A DNA stretch of 64,000 bases from Eonycteris spelaea (GCA_003508835.1 PUFA01000012.1:19076001-19140000), one strand, 5' to 3'; counted from the stretch's first letter, positions 12,510-32,270 are shown. A program made the numbers and translations. The notes: generated by a model not told the origin, from the letters alone.

Positions 12510-14546
12510 GAGGACACCACTCCTTGCTGTCCACTCCGAGGACAGTCGGAGGACTAGGTGAGTCTCTTTCATTTGATGGGTGGTTTAATTCAGAAACCTC
12601 CTCCTTGGGCAAGTGGAAGGTGGGTTATGGTGGTGAGTCACCCCTCATGCATGCTCACTGCCTATGAGCTTGTAGGGAGGGTTAGGTGTTGCTGCCGTTA
12701 CTTGGAACTCCCTCTGCAGTCAACTCTGTAGCCAAGAATTGATTTTACGCTTCTTTAATGATTCTAATTACAGTGAAGCTCTCCTTAAGAGGAGAATCAA
12801 AATTGTGTGGCAGTACAGTTATGAGCAATAGCTCATCGTTCAAGGAGCTCTGGAGCGTGAGTGACCTCCTTACAGGGTCATGAGATCTAGGGCTCAGGAT
12901 TTATCTGAATACTGGCTTTAAAGCCTGTCCCAAGTAGGCAGCAGAACAAATGGTAATTCAGGAAAAGCACAGGTCAAAGGCTCTGATGCAGGCCCTGGGG
13001 CTTATCTATCTGTATAAATAATCCCATCCATCCTTCCAGCCCCTATACTTACACTGACTCCGTGTGGCTGGGGGCCCTGCATGGGCCCAAACTGGGATTC
13101 AGATGTGCCTGGACATCTCTAATAAACTGGCCAGGACAATATCAGGAATTCATCTGAATGAGGGTTTTTGGCCAGAGGAGAAAGGCTTTTCCAAAAAAGC
13201 GTCAGGAGGGAAAGCTTGGAGTGGATGCATGCATGTCCCTTCTTCTCTGAGACCCTAAAAAACTGACCTCGGGCCTAAGGACCGAGGGGCTGTAGTGGAA
13301 GCTGAAGAAGATGTTTCCAGCAGGGGTCCTGGAGATGTGGGGACACAGACTTTGCTACATTAACCAACAGCCCAGGTGACAGAAGAGTCACTGCAGCATG
13401 GAAAGGAGAGGATTTCCAAGGGGACTGCAGAGTTGCTTCAGGCACTGAGGATTCTGAAGATTACTTCCTGTGGGGGCAGCTCAAGTTCACTTACCAGACA
13501 CTGGGAGTGGTACTGCTGGCGCTACTAGCTGTGCAGAGGGTGAGGCTGGAGTGGGTAGCAGGGACCAGGAGATGCTCTGCTCTTGAGCAAATTTTGCAAG
13601 TGTGCACAGAACAAAAGGTCACAGAGTACTGTCTGTGACAACCCACGTTACCCGCAAGGACTCCCAGACACCTCTGGAGGAGGCTCTGAAGGCTTCTTCA
13701 GGGCCACCACCAGCCCCGAGAAAGCCTTTGTCTGAATCAGAGAAGGTGTTCCTCTGGGCAACTGCAACTCCACAGAGCAGGATTACTATCAAAACTGTAA
13801 AGGCACCCTTTTTTCATGGAGTTAATAATTATCCAAAATTTGGAAATGCAAAAAACAAACAAACAAACAGACTACCTGTTACTGAGTACTTTTTGATGCC
13901 ACACTAACTCTCCTGCTTTAGGGTCATCAAGAAAATGTGACACTGCTGAACTTAGTATTTATTATTGATTAGAGCCCAAGGCTGTAAAGCTAGATGTTAC
14001 TTATAGAACACTGAGATTTCTGTCCAGTAGAGAAGGTAATCAAAAGCCTATTTCTTTAAACCTTTTTGGTCATTAACCAAATTTGAATCTGCCCTTAAAA
14101 TGACTCCAGCATTTTCCCCACTAAGCATAACCAACTGCTTTATATCCTCCTTTGAACTAGCTTTGTCACCTTACTGGTTCCCTCCTTACTGAGTTAAATA
14201 AATCTTTGATGCTACTTACTATATATTTATAGAGGATATATGTTTAAAACTATACCTTGCCAAAGCAAACACAGGCCTCTGCCAGGGCACATGGCTTGTC
14301 AAGCAGAACCGAGGATCTGAATTTCAACTTCTCCTTGCTTGTTGGCCGGGTACCCTGGGGCAGCCCTGCCCACTTGTAGATGGCAGCCCTGAGGGAACCA
14401 GGAGCCATAAACTACATATGGATGGAGGCAAGTGCCAGTGACATGTTGGCTAAAATAGATGGCATGACTTCTCACCTCTAATTCAGAGTTACACTTTTTC
14501 CTCCAAAGAGTAAAGTTCTACATATCTTGTGTGGGAGATGACCTCA

Positions 14547-14927
<381 letters not shown>

Positions 14928-15184
14928 TCACAGGCGCCAGGTGACGATGGGGACGGAGAGGTGGGGGACACAAGTACAACACCAGTTATGTGCCAGGGTG
15001 GTTTCGGTGCACAATGACTACAGCAATAGTGACAACACACTTTTTTTTGGGGGGGGGTACCTATGTAGACAGCTCTAAAGACTTAAGGTAATGATAAATG
15101 GGGCTTCACAGCAGGCACAGTCATTGTAGGTTAATATTAATCATCACTTTAGGGACAGTTACCAAGCACGGTGTGTTAGAGCAG

Positions 15185-15310
15185 CAGAGAGAGGAGTCGG
15201 AGGTCTGGCTTCAAAACCTCATTCTCTGAGATCCTGGGAAAATCCCTGAGTCCCCTGGGCTTTAGCTTCATCTCTCCCTGAGGGTAGGACTAGATCAATT
15301 TGTTATGTCC
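15185..15310 (+). mobile_element. MIR SINE, diverged
   Basis: gtctggcttcaaaacctcat and cctgggctttagcttcatct are consistent with a diverged MIR. Confidence 0.4.
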
Positions 15311-15344
15311 TTCCTCTTCGGCTTGGAGATTTTTAAGAGTGTAA

Positions 15345-15480
15345 AGCTGGACTGTTCAATACAATAGCAGCTACCTCCATGTAACTGCTGAGCCCTTGAA
15401 ATGTGCCTAGAGCAATGGAGGAACTGAATTTTTCATTTCATGTCATTTCAATAAATTTAAATTTAACTTTAAAAATGGAT
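15345..15480 (+). mobile_element. hAT-type DNA transposon fossil (copy 2, partial)
   Basis: The body gagcccttgaaatgtgccta and following aactgaatttttcatttc match the related copies; the ends are poorly preserved. Confidence 0.5.
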
Positions 15481-17689
15481 ATCCATTCAGTTATTGGAAG
15501 CCTTTTAAGTATGTTTGGAACAACTCAAATATGTAAATCTATTTTCTCAACTATTAATTAATAAAATCTAAATAAAGATCAAGTATTTGTGATGACAATT
15601 TAGCATCCAAATTAAGATGATGTAAGTGTAAAATACACACTGGATTTTGAAGACATAGTACAAAAAAAGTGAATGTAAAATGTCTTATTAATTTTTATAT
15701 GGAGCACATGTTAAAAATCAAATTATTTGGTACATTTAATAACACTTCTGAGAAGGGGTCCATGGGCTTCACCAAATTCTAATGAAAAAGGTTAGGAATC
15801 CCTGATCTGAAGAGATAAATTGTCAGGATTCTAGAATCTGATCTGGGTTTAACTCAGCCAGAGGTAATAGGCTGCAGACTATTGGATCGAAGCCTTGATG
15901 GAAATTTCCAATAAAGCTAGCACTTACAGGTGCTTCCAAAGCCAGGCTAGGAAAATGATCATGGGTGAAATATTATAGTCTTTGAATGTACTTGATGTTC
16001 TATTTAGATAAGGGAGGGACTTTATTTTTCTTTCTAGAAGAGTTCCACAAAATCGAGGAGAAAATCCTACAGCCACAGGCTCTCTGGCCCGACTTGAATA
16101 ATATGTTCAAGTTTAAGACCCTTAGCAATCAGTGATAATAAGGGGACCACACATTGTTCAAAGAACAAGAGATACTTCTAGAGAAAAGCATCACTGTTCC
16201 TGGTCTACAAGGGTCACTAATTTGATGTATGTGGATTAGATGCTTCCTTTAGCAATTCCCGATCTGTCCTTAAAGAGCAGACTACCTGTCCTTGGGGGAG
16301 TGAATGATGGCCAAAAACCCATGCTAACTTATATCAGGCCTGAATCCAGATCTGTGGCAGCCCTGTTCTCTTTTTACTCTTATAGGTCCTGGTACCTCAG
16401 AGGAGCCAAGATGATTTTCGTTTTCAATCTGGGCTCCAGGTGCCCTGGGCATACCTTGGGTACTTTTGGGGATAAAGATATAATGGAGAACAGACAAATT
16501 TAGACCTGTCTCTTAGCCCAGATTTAGCAAGAACAGCCTGTTTTCTTAAAATTTATTTTATATGTTGATTTTCTGAGCAAGGTATCATTTGAAGAATTTG
16601 AATTTGAAATTCTAATGATAAAAGGGTTAAAAAATAAAATGAAATACTGATCCTGTACAACCCTTATTCCCAAATCTTGTATCTGTGAGGGTTCAAATTT
16701 GCTCCAAGTCCTCTGTAGGTTTGACAAGACGAAGATACTGTTGACTTTGAGAAATTTAATTTCAGAGGAATGTTGGGGAGTAAAGTCTGGTACAGGTGGA
16801 GAAACCAATGAGAGAAGAGACTAAGACAGTGAATATAGGCAACTCTTTCATTGACTTTTTCTCTAAAGGGAAGTAATGTAAGGGGCTAAAGTTAAAGGGT
16901 AACGTGGTGTCAAGGGGGAGATTTTAAGTTAAACAGGAGCTGTTATAGACTGTTTTGTATGCTAATGGGAATAAGTCATTAGTAGAAAGGGAAAAAATAG
17001 ATCAAGAGAGAGAGGGAATATAGCTGCTGGGTCAGTGTCCTTGGATAACTGAGAGGGGATGCACTTCAGTACATGAGAGAAGAGCCTGGCATTAGATATG
17101 AGCATGGTTCTCCATCCATCCTAACATGAGGGAAGGCTGAGAACATGGGCATAACACAAGCAGCTTAGATAGCTGATATAAGAAGATGAGGGAGTAGTTT
17201 ATTATTTTCTGTATGCAAATGCAATCTCTTGGAAGCCCAGAGAAAATCAGAGAAAATTTCAGACAACAGTAGTATCCCACTAAATCTGAAAAAAAAAGTC
17301 ATAAAGCTTAAAAAAAATTATCAACATCATTAAAAGTGATAATAAGGAAAGTTCTTATGGTAATATATTTAACTTTAAAATAGTAGGGAAACAATTCTGT
17401 CTGTCCTTGCAGCCTTCTTTGCATTTTGCTTAAAACCATGACTAGGATATAAAACAAACCTTTGCTGTGATGTTTTGTGTTGCTGCACTTGATCACTAGG
17501 GAGGAGAATCACCCATTTTTTACTTCTGTTTTGCATTACCTCCATCTGTAGTATGGGTACATTGGAAAGCAAGTTTATTTTGGACAGCTTTTTTTTTCTT
17601 CCCAGAAACATAATGTGGGCATGATGTATACTCTAGCGAATATGGTAACTTCCGTTGTTGAGTGTCTCCTCTATTTAGGTCATGTTGCA

Positions 17690-20124
<2,435 letters not shown>

Positions 20125-20176
20125 CTGCACATTCTGGGTTGTCTTCATTAAAGTTGATTGCAAAGTCATGAGAGAC
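20125..20176 (-). CDS. CPNE4: Copine-4 short exon, residues about 373-389
   Basis: This 52-base exon encodes VSHDFAINFNEDNPECA plus the first base of a glycine codon. It is too short to stand out as an open frame and was found by matching the expected copine sequence between its neighbours. The acceptor is tgtgtag before 20176 and the donor is GTAAAT after 20125. It begins in phase 0 and ends in phase 1, so skipping it would shift the frame. The segment is a surface loop and strand of the A-like domain. Confidence 0.93.
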
Positions 20177-23251
<3,075 letters not shown>

Positions 23252-23554
23252 TCATTTATCATTTAATGAGGAAGAAAAACATGAACCTATATTACCTCTC
23301 TAGGTATGCCAACTCATGCTTCTTAATTATCTGTGGTAATAGGGGATAGCAGTAGCATGGGTAATTAAAATCAAGAAATAATCCCCAGAGTTCATTATAG
23401 TCATTAGTCTATAACTTTATTCTTTAACTTTTTGCTAGATTTGATATCAAGGAATAAAATGGCCTAAGACTTCCTCGCCTCCCTTACCTCGGTGTTTTGT
23501 CTCTTTTGAAAAGTGACCATAAATTAGGTAACTCCTATGGTTGACTGTGTTAGG

Positions 23555-23710
23555 ATCTTTTGTATATATTGTCTTTTAAATTCCTATTGGGAGAGATCAT
23601 TACTCCTATTTTACAAATGGGGAAATGCCTCAAGAGGTAAAGTGACTTGTCCAGGATCATGCTGCTAGTTAGAGCCAGGGTTCAAATCCAGATAAGTCTG
23701 AATCCAAGGG
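23555..23710 (-). mobile_element. MIR SINE
   Basis: Reverse-strand MIR core: ttttacaaatggggaaatgc, agtgacttgtccaggatcat, agccagggttcaaatccag. Confidence 0.7.
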
Positions 23711-24164
23711 AAAATTAAAAAACAATGGAAACCTGGCCACTGACAGAGCTTTGTTCCATCTACAGAACTCATTGTATCCACTACTTTATTTCATACAAGC
23801 AGCAGTAAATTTCTTACATGCCTTTTCTTGACTCCTGAATTCAAAGGGATGTTGTTTACATATTAATATCTTTATATATTCACTACCTTCATGCCCAAAC
23901 TGCCTCTTGCCATTATCCTTGGGATGATACTTGCCATAAAGTGTGTGTTCAATAAATATTTAATTTCTAGACAACCGTGAATTGAATCATTAGGATGTAG
24001 CTATATAAAGAGAAAAAATTCTTGTGAAAACTTGTGAGAGTCACATATATGTCCTTTGGCTTGGTTTCTCTTATGCATATTGAAATTTCTCTCTTAATTT
24101 ATTCATTTTTGCATGTTGTATCTTAACCCTAATTTTACTGTACTATAGGTAAGAAGATGGGAAG

Positions 24165-24330
24165 GAAAAGAATTAACATTTATTGGCACACACAGTATGC
24201 CAGGCATTGTGAGGTGACGAACATACCTATTTAATTCTCAACCCTTGAAGGTCCATCGACTTATAAATTCCCATTTTACAGATGAGTAAACTGTGTCTCA
24301 GAAAGGCTAAGAAAGAGTCTCAGAAAGCTG
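24165..24330 (-). mobile_element. MIR SINE
   Basis: Reverse-strand MIR: acagtatgccaggcattgtg and ccattttacagatgagtaaa. Confidence 0.7.
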
Positions 24331-26534
24331 TAGGTATTTCCCAGGGAGGACTGAGTGATTCCGAAGTCTGTGCCTTTTCTATTATATAGCAGGAAATGTG
24401 ATTTCCTTCCGGCACCTCCAGCAACAGGCCCCCCTGAGCGGACAACAAATAAGACTCTCCTTGAGCAGATTTTATACTGTCAGGGGATTGGTGCAATGGG
24501 GCTTTGGAAGGTTGCTCTTGTCAGAGGGCATGTGCTTCTCATGCCAGCTACCTTTTACTTTCTCTCCCATTAAAAACACAACTGAGATTTAGTTCTTGGA
24601 ACAACTTCTGCATTTCTCAGTTCTTTGCAGAGTTAGTCAAGGAGAAAAGAACATTCAGATTAGGGCTCACTGTCCCTGAGCATCTCTGTAAGCAAAAGGA
24701 ATGCCCTCCTTCCAGGCTGACTGAGGGTCGAAGTAGCAAAGCCAGATTCTCACTCATCACAATTGAACAGATTTAAAGGTCATTAGTAGCCAATAATGGC
24801 TTTGATGAAACTTCACCAAAACATAGCCAATGTGACCACATTTGCAGTAGGGGTTGGGAGATACAAGGAAGCCAGAATTCTTTGAGATCAAAGTCTAAAC
24901 TCTCCAGAAATTTTCACCAGCTTCTCCTTTTCTTCACTATTGTATAGATATGGGCTTTGCGGTACATTGCATCTAGCATGTATTAGTAAAGGTATTAATG
25001 CTGATAAATAGAAAATCGCAACAGCTTATAGAGGATTAGCCACTGCTTTACGAAAAAATATTTCTGGTCCTTGGAAATATTGAAATACTTTGCCTCAGCA
25101 ATTCCTCCATAGCCACGAGGGTGAGCAGATGTGGGAAGGAATCTACAGGGGGGATTTCAGAGGTACTTTCTAGTTAAGTCTGGAAGAAAGCTTTCCTGGG
25201 CGAAGGGTGGATCCTGGTTCTTCCAAATCAGGGACAGCTAGCTCAGAAATCAAAACAGAGAAACCTAGGAGGCACTACACCATCTATTTTCTTCTTTGAT
25301 GAGTTTAGGAGGGGTGAGAGTTAATATCCCATCCATTTCTAATTACCAAACCAGTGTTCTTGCCTTAATGATATCCCCTTATACCTTCTAAGCCACCCAT
25401 GGGAATTTGAAGTTTGCTGAGCATGATGCAGTGTTATATAACTGAATATGAAGAGTAGGGAGGTAGAAAAATGCCTCACCCACAAGAGAAATATAATTAA
25501 TGAGCAGGGAGGACAACAATTCTCTGAAGTTAGCCACCACAAAATCTAGCTAATAAACATACTAAGGAAAAACTTCAAGCCTAAGCACAATGGATTGAAA
25601 CATCGCCCTTCCCGATTAAAAATAAAACTAGGTAGAAGAGGCGTCTTATGTAAGAGGCAAGAGAAGGCAAGCTGAGCACACAAGCAAGCATCAATAGGCA
25701 AACATGTCAAAGACCTTGAAATTGGATCCACTCAACACTGAGTAAAGGGGCCATTTAGCAACTATTAGGAAATAAATGGTGGAACCTGGCAATGTAGCAA
25801 ATTCAGGGGCATATCACTATATTGGTAAAGGCAATATTTCTTACTATTAGAATAAAATAGTATATAAGATGTAATCAAAGAGCCTCTGGTCTTCAATACT
25901 AATGAGCATACTGTCCTGAACTTCCTAGAGAATGACTATCAGCTCCAGACAGAAGATTCATTCTCATCCCCCATTTTCACACTTCCTGTTAAGGAAGGCT
26001 TTGCAATAAAACAAGAGATTAATAAAAGTAAAGACAAATTACTGCATTCACAAGGAAAAGGTGACGAACTCAGAGCAAAATGGCATTTCAGAACACCTAG
26101 CCTTTTAATAAAGACTGTTCTCTAATGTAGTGGTCTTAACACCAGCACATAGGGAAATGCAGAAATACAAAGCCCTTCCATGGATATAAAAGCATGGATT
26201 TTTTTTTTTTTGAAAGAAAACAGTGTTCAGTTTTTTTACTTTCCTATGTACTCTTTGTGGAAATTGATCTTCTGGGAACACCTGTGATGGAAAGAACTAT
26301 TATCCACTCATACCTTCCCTTTCACAATTACCTTTCTCCTTTCCCATTCTGAATCTTAACTATGGTGGTGCATTGCTCCAGGGTATAAAAACTTTGCAGC
26401 AAAAAATAAAGGGATAATTCCAAATGTGAATGATTCACTAGGAAATAAACTGTTGCCAGTCAGGTGGTGGCCATTTTTTCTTAGCTGGTAGATGATTAAA
26501 AAAAAATTTTGATAACAGACTATTACATGATTAA

Positions 26535-26720
26535 ATTTTTTTTAGCTTTTTATTGCATTTCAAAAAATTTATATTAATTTTAGGTACATGGTATAATGGT
26601 TAGACATTTATACAATTTAAAGTGAACCTCTCAATTACTCTAGCACCATTATATGATTTTTGTTATATGTCCTAGAACTGAAAGAACTATATAATACTTC
26701 TAGTCAAACCCTTTCCATTA
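26535..26720 (-). mobile_element. Degenerate L1 3' end
   Basis: Plus-strand sequence agctttttattgcatttc followed by ttaggtacatggtataatgg resembles a diverged, reversed L1 3' end. The boundaries are vague. Confidence 0.4.
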
Positions 26721-27544
26721 CTACATACTCATTTATAAGAACATCTTCTTAATATTTATATTGATAAAACCAAAATATTGGATAATACTATACTCTCCCA
26801 TTTCAGTAATAGGTAGCACTAATTCTACAGATATACAGACTACTTGAAAAAAAAAAACCCTCTATCTGTTTCATAGTCATTAATTACATATTGAAATTTC
26901 CAATGTATTTATGTTCTTTTAATCTTTTGTGCCCTAATAATAATTGTAATTAAAACTCAACTAGAAGGTATTTTAGAAATACTTTGAATCTTCATCACAG
27001 AAAGTTTTAGAATTAGAAATTTTAAAATTTATGTTCATATTTTATTATAGAAATGCATAATACAGTGATCAATAAAAGAATTTCAAATAAAAACTTTAAA
27101 GATACATTATAATGAAATTCTGTGGGAGAATGAGAGTATGAGTCCATGAAAAAGAAAAAAACAATTAAAACACTCAACTCAAATCAAAAAGCTTATTCAT
27201 GCATTTTTTAAAATAGATGATGGTGGGTATCAAATAGCTATGGCATTTAGATTCTCCTGGATGCAGTCATAAAAGTTATGTAAGAGTTTTATTTTTAGAT
27301 GTCCATATTTACAATACACTAGAATTTTCATCCTTTGTCACTATTTAAACTTATGATGGGAAACATTAGATTTTAATGTAAAAATGTGTGAAATTTATGC
27401 ATTTTATAAAATTCTTTTTAGGGGTATATGAACCAAAAGATTTTTTCAAAGGACATTGGTCCAAAATGACTTGTATATCTGACATAATAATTATTTTCCC
27501 TGTTGTGAGCAGTTTATTTAAAAAAAAATAAAGAGTATTAAAGA

Positions 27545-27740
27545 TAACAAACTATCATTTACCATGATCATTTATCAAATATTTACAACAGTGCTAGCTA
27601 GTTACTTTACATCTTCTCACAACTGCTCTGCAAGGGAAGTTAGATAAATCTTAAATTTGCAATCAAGGAAATCAAGACCCAGGGAATGTAAACTAAGGAG
27701 ATCTGAGGTACCAGAGCTGGTGTCTGAAACCAGATCCACC
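27545..27740 (-). mobile_element. MIR SINE, diverged
   Basis: Reverse-strand MIR-like order: tactttacatcttctcacaa then caaggaaatcaagacccagg. Confidence 0.5.
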
Positions 27741-28162
27741 TGTTACCAGGACCCCCATGCTCCTTCTAACACTCCTGTTGACTCAGCTCTTCCTAGGAGG
27801 CTGATCTGGCCTAAGACTCGGAATAACAAGGATAAGTCCATCCATATTCTAAAACGAACAAAGGACAGAATTAGAAGAATTCACCATCCCCAGGAAGCCC
27901 ACTTTGACTGTCACCTCTCTTCCCATAAAGGAGTTAGTTAATCCTGCCTTCCTCATGCGGTCCCCATCCTTACATAGGACAAAGCTTCCCTGGCCTGTGC
28001 TGAGCTGTGATTTATTTATGTCACTTTCATCTCTCCCAAGATACTGTGAATCACTGGAGAGAATACTGTGCTTTATTAATTTCTCTCTGTCTTTACGCTG
28101 TATATGAGGTGCCTGGCACCTACTAGGTGCTATCTAGGTCCTTAGCCATTCCATCTGATCCA

Positions 28163-29190
28163 TCTCTCCTGAATGAACGCTGGGTCTCAACTCTGGATGC
28201 CCATTAGGATTAAAAATCCTGATTCCCCAAAACCACAATGAGATATCATCTCACACCTGTTAGAATAGCTATAATCAACAGGACAAGCAATAACAAATGT
28301 TGGAGAAAATGCGGAGAAAAAGGAACCCTCATATACTGCTGGAGGGACTGCAAATTGGTACAGCCACTATGGAAAATAGAATGAAGGGTCCTCAAAAAAC
28401 TAAGAATTGATCTACCATATGATCCAGCAATCCCTCTACTGGGTGTTTACCAAATATATCCAAAATATCCATATATCCAAAAATATATTTGCACACCAAT
28501 GTTCATAGCGGCATTATTCACAGTGGCCAGGACATGGAAGCAACCGAAGTGTCCTATGATAGATGACTGGCTAAAGAAGCCATGGTACATATATACAATG
28601 GAATATTACTCAGCCATAAGAAGAGATGAAATACTACCATTTGTGACAACATGGATGGACCTCAAGATAATCATGCTAAACTAAATAAGCCAGACAGAAA
28701 GAGTTGACAATCACATGATACCACTTATATGTGGGGTATAAACCTAAAAGCAACAAATGAGCAGGACAAACAAACAGAGACTTATGGACATGGACTATAG
28801 GCTAGTTGTTGCCAGAGGACTATAGACTAGTGGTTACTAGTGGGGTGGGAGAAAGGGGGAGGTAGATGGGGTAAAGGGGATCAAATATAGGGTTTGAGGG
28901 GGGTGAAGTGGGTAAAGAGGATCGAATATATGGTAGCTGAAGGACTTTGGGTGGTAAACACACAACAGAATATACAGCTGTCAAATGATAATGTACACCT
29001 GAAAATTATATAATTGTATTAACCAATGTTACCCCAATAAATTTAATTTTTTAAAGAAGTCCTGATTCCTAAGATACTTATCAGTCTAATTGAATCAGAG
29101 TCTCTGGAGTGGAGTCTGGGCATCAGTACATTTTAAAACTTCCCTAGTGTTTCCATTGTATAGCCAAGGCTGAGAAGCACTGACTGGTGT
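28163..29190 (+). mobile_element. MER5A-like hAT fossil split by an L1
   Basis: The left part (28163-28227) and right part (29060-29190) together resemble MER5A, including ctgagaagcactg near the right end. The L1 described at 28228-29059 separates them. Confidence 0.6.
28228..29059 (+). mobile_element. L1 LINE 3' end, 5'-truncated, with target-site duplication
   Basis: This carries the last part of L1 ORF2 (for example MFIAALFTVARTWKQPKCP, YTMEYYSAIRRDE) and a 3' UTR ending in ccaataaatttaattttt. The 10-bp TCCTGATTCC occurs exactly at both borders (28218-28227 and 29060-29069). It has stops and no 5' part, so it is dead. It inserted into a MER5A-like fossil. Confidence 0.85.
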
Positions 29191-29586
29191 TGGTGGGGTG
29201 GAAAAGGCCATGGTATGAATCTGCCTTCTGATTTCTACTCCAGTCCTCTGCACTCAAAACTACCTGTCAGATTGGGTTTCAGTTCTAACCTTGCCTCCAA
29301 GCACACCATGGAGGAAGCCTCCTGCCTGGATTTCTGTCATCCCTGTCTCATTCTGTGGCAGCCACGTCTATAAGATGGCAGTCTGTACTTCTAAGCAATA
29401 TATTCAGTGACTATATTCTCTTGATAGCAGATAGACCAGCATTATTAGGGACATTGCAGGTGATCAGAGGCACATCTCTGTGGGCCCAAGGGATGGATAT
29501 CACCTTGGACTTGAGCAGCCTGAGGAGACCAGGATGTTTACAGGAACTGGGCAAGTGCTTGCTACAACCAACCAAGATATATGAGG

Positions 29587-29650
29587 TTGTGCATGTGTGT
29601 GCATGTATGTGTGTGTGCATGCGTGTGTGTGTGTGTGTGTGTGTGCGTGC
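29587..29650. repeat. Imperfect (TG)n microsatellite
   Basis: TG units interrupted by CA and CG steps. Confidence 0.9.
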
Positions 29651-30232
29651 AAGCTTGGGGAGTCAAAGCAGGGAGAGAATGGTGTGTCTTCCATAGTGTA
29701 GAGACAGAACGGGCTGGCAGGACTGCCTTCTGGGCTTGAGAACCAGATATCTGGAGGGAGCCTCCGTTCAAGGCAGCTCTGAGAAGAGCTTTATGCATCT
29801 ATCAAGCTGTTCTACTTCATGGATCACCTCCTAGCGACCTGTTAGCAATAACTGTACAAGGCAGAAAGAAACTCCTTGCCTGTCAGAGGCTGGGAGGAAT
29901 TTCTAAAACTCACGGGGATTCAAAACCTCTGTGTCACTACAGGAGGGAGAATGATGCCTTCTGTCAGTTTTTATTCAAGTGATGCTTTTTGAGCATCAAA
30001 CTCACCGACTTTGATGTGAGAATAAATTAATTTCAAAGCCCCAACTTGAAATTTCCTGACTCTGCCTGTCTATTGTCTATCCACCCACACGGAGGAGAAA
30101 CTGCAGCACCTTGTCAGTTTTTAAGCGAGCAGCTTGCATTACACCTTCTTCTAGGGAATCTTTTCGAAGAGAACCCAGGCTTTTCAACCCGCCTCCCATT
30201 TTTTTCCTTAGGCATTTGTCCATTTTAATACT

Positions 30233-30233
<1 letters not shown>

Positions 30234-30282
<49 letters not shown>
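30234..30282. repeat. (TG)n microsatellite
   Basis: Pure TG run of about 24 units. Confidence 0.95.
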
Positions 30283-30284
<2 letters not shown>

Positions 30285-30847
30285 ATCCCACTGAGCTGAA
30301 GAATCCTGATTTTCTTGGCTAGTTGGGGCTGATAACTTTAGTATTATCCTATTAAAAGTTTAAAAAGAATCATTTACCATGATTTTTCATGTATCCCCCA
30401 AGGTGTCACATATTATTCCGGTACTGAATTCACATTTTTGAGGGAATACAAAACCCTCCCCAGACTTTGTCTGGTTCACATTATGGAGGGAGAACAGCTC
30501 TAAAGATGTACACATCACCGCATCTGGCATGTGAGGTAATTGGAAAACAGAGACATTTAGCAGCTTATTCCAGATCAGCCAGGAAGTCAGCCATAGGCCA
30601 TGGGAGGGCACTGGGCATCAGCACCTTAATTCTTGACAATTCACCAATCTTCCCTTTGGAATTCATTATTTCATGTCCTTCTCTCCTGCAGAGTCGGAGT
30701 TCACTTTATTATTAAGCATCTATTGTATGACACAGGTATTAAGTGCTTTAACCTACTTTATTTCTTTTATAAGCATTTTAAAAAGTTAAACATTAAGATC
30801 CTGAAGATCCCTTCTTGTCTTTTATGAACACATTTTTATACTAGATT

Positions 30848-30932
<85 letters not shown>
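30848..30932. repeat. Compound (TG)n(AG)n microsatellite
   Basis: About 12 TG units followed by about 30 AG units. In the pre-mRNA this reads (CU)n then (CA)n. Confidence 0.95.
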
Positions 30933-30934
<2 letters not shown>

Positions 30935-31929
30935 GTGAAAATTACTGTTTCGGTGTCTTGGGGACGTTTGGAGAAGCTTTTGATAGTGGAGTTGCAATTT
31001 GTCAATCTTTTCTCTTTTTGGTAGCAATCTCCGCATGATATAAACCTGGTTAGGAATCCTCTCTGTATTTGAGCCTAAGAAAATCATAGCTGAAATTCAA
31101 GCTATCCTCACAGTCAATACCTCAAGGTTAAGTATAAGAAGTTATCACTTCAATAAGGTAGTGTAAAATGCTATTACTTTCTGTTCTACACGTATAGGAG
31201 GATAATTGTCAGCAAGAGACCTGAGTGTTTAAAGTTCTTTGATTTTACTGGACCTGACCATTCATTTTCCAACTGCCTTTAAGGACATCTGAGTTGCTGG
31301 AGATAGCAATGCCAATGCAGACTTGCCAGCAGAAAGGGCTCTAATGGGACCTTTCCCGTTACCTGTCCTGTTGGATTCTCTGCACATTCTGTTCTCTAGA
31401 TTGTGTCTTTCTCTTTGGTGCCTTCGATAATAGTTGTTTCTTTCTTTCTTTTAAAATACGGTTATCACCAATTATAAGTTTAGAAAGAACGGGAATCATG
31501 TTATCTCCTAAAATTTCCTCGAGACTAGAGGATAGAGTTGCTTTCTTTGTTTTCCTGGTTTAAAAGGTCAGTCAATTAGTTGCTGCTCATTATTAACTAG
31601 GCTTGTTTTATAATCACACCAGGGAGTCAACTGGGATTTATCCATATTTATATTTACGCTGGTTCTACCTCATGAACAACTTCACCTCAATCTGAAAATA
31701 CTGGAAAGACAGAATAAATTCAGTTTAATATAATTTATGTAAATCGCTCCTTGCAGGGAATTCTCTTAGTGGGAAAGGTCAACATTGCCCATCAATTTAA
31801 AAACATAATACTAATCTGATCTCAAAGTCATGTTTTCTATGTACATATACACACACACTTTTGCATGGGCACACACATGCACACATGGGCAGACACATAC
31901 CCTGTGCTAAAATTACCACCAGTTTTTGA

Positions 31930-32111
31930 GGTCAGTGAAGTAGTGATTATGAGCTTTAAGCTATGGAATAAGACAGATCTGGATTCAAGTCCTGCATCTG
32001 GCTGTGTGACGGTACACAGATTACTTAACTTTCTTGCATGGTTTTCCTTTTCTGTTAAGTAATACCTACTATTTCAGGGTTAATATAAGTATTAGGTACA
32101 ATAATGTCCAA
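31930..32111 (+). mobile_element. MIR SINE
   Basis: ctggattcaagtcctgcatc, ggctgtgtgacggtacacag and acttaactttcttgcatgg follow the MIR head and core. Confidence 0.65.
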
Positions 32112-32270
32112 CAAACCAGTGCTTCCCAAACTCTAAAGTGCATACAAATTACCTGGAAACCTTGTTAAAATGCAGATTCTGATTTAGTAGGTCTGATGTG
32201 GGGCTTGAAATTCTATGTTCCCTGGCGATGCTATGCTGCTAGTCCATGGACCAAATTTTGAGCAGCAAAG
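32112..32270 (+). mobile_element. MER5A-like hAT fossil
   Basis: It reads from aaaccagtgcttcccaaact through gattctgatttagtaggtct to ccatggaccaaattttgag, nearly the whole MER5A length. Confidence 0.7.

Noticed and set aside
28499..28684. A 61-residue frame with clear similarity to an L1 protein
   Set aside because: It is the C-terminal remnant of L1 ORF2 in a 5'-truncated copy, not a gene.
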